Part shown: in pieces, positions 28,784 through 34,939 of the stretch
How the letters are laid out: every line of letters starts with the position of its first letter
How positions within the stretch are numbered: the stretch's first letter is position 1
DNA from: Bacillus zhangzhouensis
GTDB lineage: Bacteria > Bacillota > Bacilli > Bacillales > Bacillaceae
DNA length: 34,939 nt
NCBI RefSeq assembly: GCF_000715205.1
Contig: NZ_JOTP01000029.1
Coordinates: forward strand, 1-34,939
Reading direction: 5' to 3'
Made by a program: the position numbers and the translations under genes
Notes under the pieces: generated by a model
Seen by the model: only the letters and a program-made list of their open reading frames with translations
What the model was told of the DNA's origin: nothing
Database searches by the model: none

Positions 28784-29773
28784 TTATCCCTCCTGCAACA
28801 TCAACACCAATTGCTCCATTAGCCCTTGGGCATTCACGTTGGATTGAAGTCTCTTTTTCGCTTCTAATACAGCAAGGATCTGGTTTGTCACCATCTGCTG
28901 TGTGGAATGCAGCGCGTGCTGCTTCATTGTCTGGAATAAGTCTTGATAAATGACTTTATCTTCGTTTCCTATTTGAATCGACAATACATCACGATATATA
29001 AATAAAAGCATATCCAGACCTGTTTCTTGAAGGTCTTTCTCTTTGAAAAAAGGCATCCATTGATCTTGTATATAAAAAAATGCATGTTCTTTTCGCTGGT
29101 GTAAGACTTCATACAATTTTATCACTTTCGCTCTAGACTCTGCAAACTGATCATTTCGACTTAATTCGAGTGCTTCTGCTAAATTATTAGTTAAATTCGA
29201 CAAAAGCCTTGCAAGATGCTGAGATACGCCTTCTTGTAAAAGCTGCTGCTCCAAGGATTGTGGCTGCAGCGGCTGAAAGCTAAGCATCTGACATCTTGAA
29301 ATAATCGTATCCAGCATTTTATGTGATTGCTCAGTGATTAAAACCGCCATTGTTTCCCGATTAGGCTCCTCTAGGAACTTTAATAAACTGTTCGCGGCAT
29401 TGACCGTCATTTTGTCCGCATGAAGAATGATATACATTTTCCGGTGCGATTCTACACCTGTTTTTGTAAATTCTTCCTGCAATGCCTGCACTTGCGCTTT
29501 CTTAATCGATTGGCCGTCAGGCTGCACTAAATGTAAGTCTGGATGGTTTCCAGACTCAATCCTTTTGCAGTTTTGACAGGATTCACATGGTTTCACTCCT
29601 GCTTCCAAGCAAAAAAAGCTCTTAGCCAAAAGCATGGCAGCATCTAGCTTTCCTGTCCCTTTTTTCCCTTCAAATAAGTAAGCATGGGCCAGTCGGTCTT
29701 TATCAATACTATTAAAAATCAGCCGCATGACGCGCGGCTGCAAATCATTCATGTCATCCCAGCTAATTGCCAT
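28784..29773 (-). CDS. holB: DNA polymerase III subunit delta prime
   Basis: Clamp-loader subunit of 329 residues. The AAA+ fold has a P-loop (EGKKGTGK, 35-42), a zinc module (Cys55, Cys63, Cys66, Cys69), the LLKFLEEP stretch and the SRC motif (IISRCQML). The C-terminal helical domain (about 210-329) forms the collar. Whether the P-loop hydrolyses ATP is not known from sequence. The ATG has a modest Shine-Dalgarno (GAGAGTG). It lies 11 bases after yaaR and 2 bases before ricT, in one operon with tmk. Confidence 0.96.
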   Translation of the reverse strand: MAISWDDMNDLQPRVMRLIFNSIDKDRLAHAYLFEGKKGTGKLDAAMLLAKSFFCLEAGVKPCESCQNCKRIESGNHPDLHLVQPDGQSIKKAQVQALQEEFTKTGVESHRKMYIILHADKMTVNAANSLLKFLEEPNRETMAVLITEQSHKMLDTIISRCQMLSFQPLQPQSLEQQLLQEGVSQHLARLLSNLTNNLAEALELSRNDQFAESRAKVIKLYEVLHQRKEHAFFYIQDQWMPFFKEKDLQETGLDMLLFIYRDVLSIQIGNEDKVIYQDLFQTMKQHALHSTQQMVTNQILAVLEAKKRLQSNVNAQGLMEQLVLMLQEG

Positions 29774-29784
29774 GTTATCACTCT

Positions 29785-30225
29785 CTATGTGTAAAGGTTA
29801 ATCAATAAACCTTTTATTTCTCCAATACGTTCAAGCAAATCAATAGAGGGTTTCTCTTGATCCATCATATCCTCTGTTAATTCAATAAGCTTTTCATCTA
29901 ATGCTTTGACTAAAGCGAGTGTTCGCGTGTTGCCATACAGGTCAAAGCTCCTTGACGTCTCTACATTTAATCCATTATCGACGGTCTCTTTCACAAAGCG
30001 CTTCACAAGTCCTTTAAACCTGGCCAAGTCCTTTAGGTTTCGTGACTTTGTCAGCTTTTTACCGAACACCTCGATATCACTCAGCATGATCGTCAATTGT
30101 TCTAAGCGCATTTTGCCGCCTTGTGTCTCCATAGAAGCTTTAAAAGAAGCAGATGTCTGGCCTCCTTTAATCGCTTGAAGTTCACGCTTTTCTAAAAGCA
30201 GCCGCATATCTTGATTAATTTTCAC
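29785..30225 (-). CDS. yaaR: DUF327 family protein YaaR
   Basis: Protein of 146 residues of the DUF327/YaaR family, nearly all helical (FGKKLTKSRNLKDLARFKGL, then ELTEDMMDQEKPSIDLLERIG). No signal peptide, membrane segment or catalytic motif is seen. Its role is unknown to me; it is nearly always beside holB and darA in Bacilli. The start is GTG, after GGATGG at about 6 bases; an inner Met at residue 7 is an alternative. It is 12 bases downstream of darA. Confidence 0.85.
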   Translation of the reverse strand: MKINQDMRLLLEKRELQAIKGGQTSASFKASMETQGGKMRLEQLTIMLSDIEVFGKKLTKSRNLKDLARFKGLVKRFVKETVDNGLNVETSRSFDLYGNTRTLALVKALDEKLIELTEDMMDQEKPSIDLLERIGEIKGLLINLYT

Positions 30226-30237
30226 AGCAACCCATCC

Positions 30238-31281
<1,044 letters not shown>

Positions 31282-31285
<4 letters not shown>

Positions 31286-32691
31286 AGTGTCTCCTCTTCT
31301 ATATAAACATATAATTTTCTCTGGTGAATCACCTGACTTGCTTGAACATGAACGTGATGTCCAAGCAAACGGCTTAATGTCGAAATTTGATCTGCTTCAA
31401 TACACTCTCCCTTAATCATCAAAGGTATGCCTGGCGGATAGGGAATCACCGATTCTGCAATGATCCGCCCTGCTGCTTTTTCGAATGGGACGGCTTCTAT
31501 GTCTTGTCTTTGCTGATCGACCTCTATGGATGGCGTCCCCTTTTGAAGATGCTCTTTTTTTTCAAGCATTACATCACTTTGCTGAAGAACCTGCTCTATG
31601 GCTGAAAAAGGGACGTCCTTCGTCTGTCCCAGACCAAAAACGAGTAAGACTTGATGTTCATCCGCAAGTTCCGGGTGAACATCAACCGATTCAAGCACTT
31701 TTTTTAGTTCATAGCCTGTCAGCCCTTTTGTTGAACGAATGACGCATTTTAATGGGTCCGTAAATAACGAGTCAGACTCGACCACTTCGAGATGGGACAT
31801 CCTGTTAAACTGTTCTTTCAGCTTTGCCAGTCCTGTCATGATTCCGTCCAATTCCCCTTTTCCCTTGATCTCCTCAACATAAGCTCTCGCCACATCTAAC
31901 GAGGCCATAATTGGATAAGAAGGTGAACTGCTTTGAAGCATCGTTAACAATGACTTCAAACGCTTCACATCTATTCGGTCCCCTTGAAGATGGAGATAAG
32001 AGCCCATCGTCATCGCTGGAAGGGTTTTATGTGCTGATTGTACCACCACGTCTGCTCCGTAGGAAAGGGCAGATGGAGGAAAGGCGCCGCCTAATACAAA
32101 ATGAGCGCCATGTGCCTCATCAACCAAAACAATCATGCCCGCTTCATGACACATGTGAATCAGCTTTGATAAATCAGCTGCATGTCCATAGTAGTTTGGA
32201 TACGTCAAAACGATTGCCCGGCAGTTAGGATGTTTCGCAATAGCTTTTTTGACTGTTTCATCTGTAACATGGGTTGGGACGTGCAAGTATGGATCGATAT
32301 CAGTTTCTAACATAATAGGCGTTGCTCCTGCAAGCTCAATCGCATGGAAAACAGACTTATGACAATTTCGCTGAACAAAAATCTCATCTTCAGTACGACA
32401 TGCAGCCATCACCATCGCTAGATTTCCAACTGTTGTGCCATTCACAAGGAAAAAGCTTTGTTTTGCTCCATATAGCTTTGCCAATAAATCCTCTGCCTCT
32501 TGAATCACACCAGTCGGGTGATGGAGATCATCTAGACCTTCAAGCTCCGTCACATCCAGCTGAAGAATTGATGCATAGTCGGACCGTGCCTCATCAAAAA
32601 AGACATCTCCATTGTGATGTCCTGGAACGTGAAAAGAATAAGGCTTCTTTTCCGCATGTTGTGATAATGCTGTATATAAAGGTGTTTTCAA
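31282..32691 (-). CDS. yaaO: Orn/Lys/Arg decarboxylase family protein YaaO
   Basis: PLP-dependent enzyme of 469 residues of the short Orn/Lys/Arg decarboxylase family (fold type I), like SpeA of B. subtilis. The PLP region DEAHGAH at 191-197 and the Schiff-base Lys222 in [16 protein letters not shown] are intact. The N-terminal PGHHNGD and the C-terminal PYPPGIPL motif match the family. The substrate of YaaO is not known to me. The start is TTG, with a modest AAAGGG about 9 bases upstream. The stop overlaps tmk by 4 bases. Confidence 0.9.
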
Positions 32692-32730
32692 ACTAATCGA
32701 CCCTTTTCACTTAAACGATATCTTATTTCT

Positions 32731-32759
32731 ATTATAACGTTCAAACAAGTGAACTGAAA
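32731..32759 (-). promoter_or_regulatory. possible sigma-A promoter of yaaO-tmk
   Basis: On the minus strand TTTCAG (32754-32759), 17 bases, TATAAT (32731-32736). The -10 is perfect; the -35 is weak. No terminator precedes it, so read-through from yaaN is also likely. Confidence 0.45.
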
Positions 32760-32768
32760 GGTGGTTTC

Positions 32769-33833
32769 TCATTCCTTTATTGGTTGATGATTCGCCAGCT
32801 TCTGCTCAGCCTCGTACATGTTGTTTTTTAATTGAGCTCTCTCTTGGCTCCCATGTTCTTTCACCTGTAACGTTTCCTGTAATGTTTCAGCTAATTGGTG
32901 TTGAACCTTTTTCAACGTATCTATAGGCGTTAATGATGCGTCTTCAAGAAGCTGTCCTTGCTGCTTTGATACCTTTTCATATGTTTGTTGGATTCGCTGT
33001 TCAAGGGCTGAATTAGCTCGCTGCTGAATATGAGTTAATGCAATCGACATTTGGTTGATCCATAGAGGAATAGAAGCGGAAACAGTTGATTGAATGTGGT
33101 TGGCTAATGTATGGTTCGTATGCTGAATCATCCGGATTTGAGCATTACATTGCAATGCAATTTGCCGGCTTAACAGCAAATCATACTTTCGTTCTTTCAA
33201 TCTCTCCATATATTCTTCCTCATTTACTTCCTGACTCATCAATTGCTCCTCTAATGTCCGATCATTAGAATGTTTCGCTTCTGAAAGGACCTGCTGCTCT
33301 AACTGTGTCAATTTCGCTTCAACTGCTGCAACCTGTAGCGTCATCTCTTGGAAATATGATTGATTTTCTTCAAATAAACGCTCTAATAGCTTATGGTCCG
33401 AGATTAATACGCCTCTTGCGTAACGGAGCCTTGCTGATAATCTCTCTATCTGAGCTTCTGCTTGTTTAAAACGAGAAATGATCTCCTGAGTCGAACGCTT
33501 CCCCCGTTGAAATAACTTCAAAAAAAAGGCCTGCTTCTTTGGCAGTAAATCCTCGGGCTCCACTAAATGTAGTTGCTGCAAAAAAGCTTCAAGCACATCT
33601 CCTATTTGATCGATATCTTTTTTCTCAACATATTTCATCATGTGTTGTGATTGTTCTAATAATCGTTCCTGCACACGTGTACCATAGAGAAGCAGCTTTT
33701 GAGGATGGTCAGGGATCTTTTCAGCCCGATGTATGGCCTCTTGTTTTTCCTCATCAGATAAAGTATCAAACACCCGAAACTGAAGATCTGTAGTAGATGT
33801 TGATGCTGATGTGACTTGATCTTCTGGTTTCAT
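32769..33833 (-). CDS. yaaN: TelA family protein YaaN
   Basis: Protein of 354 residues of the TelA/toxic anion resistance family. It is soluble and predicted mostly helical with long coiled-coil stretches (about 100-200, 270-345). The central segment ERLSARLRYARGVLISDHKLLERLFEEN, the DLLLSRQIALQCNAQIRMIQ block and NQMSIALTHIQ are family hallmarks. The link to tellurite resistance comes from homologues; the physiological role is unclear. The ATG follows AAAGGAG by 9 bases. It lies 19 bases after xpaC, its usual partner. Confidence 0.9.
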   Translation of the reverse strand: MKPEDQVTSASTSTTDLQFRVFDTLSDEEKQEAIHRAEKIPDHPQKLLLYGTRVQERLLEQSQHMMKYVEKKDIDQIGDVLEAFLQQLHLVEPEDLLPKKQAFFLKLFQRGKRSTQEIISRFKQAEAQIERLSARLRYARGVLISDHKLLERLFEENQSYFQEMTLQVAAVEAKLTQLEQQVLSEAKHSNDRTLEEQLMSQEVNEEEYMERLKERKYDLLLSRQIALQCNAQIRMIQHTNHTLANHIQSTVSASIPLWINQMSIALTHIQQRANSALEQRIQQTYEKVSKQQGQLLEDASLTPIDTLKKVQHQLAETLQETLQVKEHGSQERAQLKNNMYEAEQKLANHQPIKE

Positions 33834-33852
33834 CGAGTTTGACTCCTTTCAT

Positions 33853-34467
33853 CTATTTTTTGATCATTTTATCGGCCACTTCAAGTTCAATGTGAAGGGC
33901 TTCTATATCTCTTCCTAAAACTTGCTGTAAATCATTCGTCAATTGCTTTTGCAACTCTGTCAGTGTGACTCGAGTTTGGCTCAGTGTCATTTCAAGCTCA
34001 TGACTGCGATTAGGCTGATTATACAGTAGTGCATATTTTTCGGTTAGTTCAACGACAGAATCCAAACTTTCGAAATAAAATCGCTGTGCATCATAAAATC
34101 GGTTCGGCTCTTTTTTTGTAATTGTATAGATTCGTCGTGCAAGCCGAAGGATTTCATAATTATGTTTGATCGTCTGCACGTTTTTCACAGCAAATAAAGC
34201 TTTCTTCAAACGAACCAGCTTTTGCCCTGCTTCTTTTAAATGCTGTTTAATATATACATAATCACTACGAGACAGTCCGTGCTTCTTTAAAAACAACTGG
34301 AAAGCAACCCATCTGCTTCCTACAAACATCGCGCCCCACCCAATCATCGAATACAGTATTGATAATCCAACATGATGGTGGAAAACTCCAATACTGACGG
34401 TTAAAATCACAATCGAGAAAAGAGTAGAGAGGATGGCCCATATAAATGTGAAAAAGATTGATTTCAT
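33853..34467 (-). CDS. xpaC: XpaC membrane protein
   Basis: Protein of 204 residues. Two membrane segments (about 4-27 and 32-55) are followed by a basic, helical cytoplasmic domain, probably coiled coil (65-204). The name comes from a B. subtilis gene associated with hydrolysis of a chromogenic phosphate; no hydrolase motif is visible, and a scaffold role with the TelA-type YaaN is as likely. I use the ATG at 34465-34467, 9 bases from AGGAG; an in-frame ATG two codons upstream is too close. Upstream, 34468-34572, I see no clear promoter (TTGGAC-18-TAAGAT is the best). Confidence 0.85.
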   Translation of the reverse strand: MKSIFFTFIWAILSTLFSIVILTVSIGVFHHHVGLSILYSMIGWGAMFVGSRWVAFQLFLKKHGLSRSDYVYIKQHLKEAGQKLVRLKKALFAVKNVQTIKHNYEILRLARRIYTITKKEPNRFYDAQRFYFESLDSVVELTEKYALLYNQPNRSHELEMTLSQTRVTLTELQKQLTNDLQQVLGRDIEALHIELEVADKMIKK

Positions 34468-34572
34468 GTTCATCGACTCCTATGAATAATCAGGCTCTTT
34501 GTTTATCTTATTATTTATTACGGGTGTTGTCCAAACTAAGTTCCAAAAAACAGGCCCAATCCTCGATAGCTC

Positions 34573-34597
34573 ATAAAAAAAGACCATCTAGTGGTCT
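34573..34597 (-). terminator. terminator of csfB
   Basis: On the minus strand AGACCA pairs with TGGTCT around a 5-base loop and is followed by TTTTTTATG. The 5' arm overlaps the csfB stop. Confidence 0.8.
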
Positions 34598-34787
34598 ATG
34601 AATACAAAGGTGGCGTATGAAGATTTTTCAGCTTTCTAACATAATCGGCATAGCTAGGATCCGAGGTCGATGTAGAAATTAACTTTCGCTCACAGTCTCG
34701 GCACAAAAACTGATGATATAAATAAATTCCCTTTGTCTTTTTCTCTTCACAAATCAAACAAATCGCTTCTTGCTCTTTTTTGCTCAT
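34596..34787 (-). CDS. csfB: anti-sigma factor CsfB (Gin)
   Basis: Zinc-binding protein of 63 residues that in B. subtilis inhibits sigma-G in the early forespore (and sigma-E in the mother cell), keeping late sigma activity off until engulfment. Cys10/Cys13 (CLIC) and Cys29/Cys32 (CRDC) form the zinc site, and the ISTSTSDPSYADYVRKLK stretch and the HTPPLYS end are conserved. I use the ATG at 34785-34787 after GGAGGTG; the longer frame runs through the promoter. It forms a pair with fin, the other forespore anti-sigma gene, 24 kb away. Confidence 0.94.
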   Translation of the reverse strand: MSKKEQEAICLICEEKKTKGIYLYHQFLCRDCERKLISTSTSDPSYADYVRKLKNLHTPPLYS

Positions 34788-34810
34788 TGTGACACCTCCA
34801 CTTATAGCTT

Positions 34811-34840
34811 CAGTATGCCCTAGCGCTTTCAATTGTATAC
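34811..34840 (-). promoter_or_regulatory. sigma-F promoter of csfB
   Basis: On the minus strand GTATA (34836-34840), 15 bases, GGGCATACTG (34811-34820). This is an exact match to the sigma-F consensus GYATA-15-GGnnAnAnTR. Confidence 0.85.
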
Positions 34841-34910
34841 AAAATTAAGAATGTTTTAGATGGTAGTTTAGTATATGTATCCATCCCAGATCGAGTGTTT
34901 GTTCCTTTTG

Positions 34911-34939
34911 TTAAAAAACAAAAAAGACCAGTTCCGTGT
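34911..34939 (-). terminator. 3' arm of a terminator, cut by the window edge
   Basis: On the minus strand the window begins ACACGGAACTGGTC followed by TTTTTTGTTTTTT. This looks like the second arm and T-tract of an intrinsic terminator whose first arm is outside. In B. subtilis the unit upstream of csfB is an rRNA operon, so it may be the rrn terminator. Confidence 0.5.

Overview
This window is a contiguous piece of the origin-proximal chromosome of a spore-forming Bacillus, read backwards. Gene content and order match the B. subtilis block from csfB (right edge) to the tRNA pair before spoIIE (left edge) gene for gene. Proteins resemble but are not identical to B. subtilis homologues, which points to a neighbouring species; the Bacillus pumilus group is my best guess, from memory of protein sequences only. 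Every gene lies on the minus strand except abrB. I saw no mobile element, prophage, CRISPR array, integron or foreign-looking island.

Layout from right to left, in the direction of transcription: (1) 34939-25645: the end of an upstream terminator (probably of an rRNA operon), csfB with a sigma-F promoter, xpaC-yaaN-yaaO, then the housekeeping run tmk-darA-yaaR-holB-ricT-yabA-trmN6-yazA-rsmI with short gaps or overlaps. (2) 25644-22736: abrB (plus strand) and divergent metS, separated by the only long gene-free stretch (about 0.5 kb), which carries Spo0A boxes and promoters; metS ends in a terminator whose loop and inner arms form a parS-like palindrome. (3) 22708-17884: tatD, yabE, rnmV-rsmA, yabG. 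(4) 17750-14221: veg with tandem consensus promoters, sspF, ispE, purR-ridA, spoVG. (5) 14085-9882: glmU-prs, ctc, pth, fin. (6) 9850-1: mfd, spoVT, yabM, yabN-rqcP, yabP-yabQ-divIC, yabR and half of an elongator tRNA-Met.

The block mixes translation and RNA maturation (metS, rsmA, rnmV, rsmI, trmN6, pth, ctc, rqcP), replication and its control (holB, tmk, yabA, parS), nucleotide and envelope precursors (prs, purR, glmU, ispE, yabM, divIC, yabE) and sporulation (csfB, abrB, yabG, sspF, spoVG, fin, spoVT, yabP, yabQ). Its promoters match many sigma classes: A, B, E, F/G, G, H, K and an ECF type that would make RNA antisense to yabE. Many starts were moved inward from the longest open frame, because a Shine-Dalgarno sequence and the known family N-terminus agree on an inner codon.

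I found no undescribed multi-gene system. The points most worth checking are the parS-like site inside the metS terminator, the antisense promoter at yabE, a possible AUC start for yabE, a second cluster of 0A boxes between metS and abrB, and a terminator-like hairpin in the metS leader.
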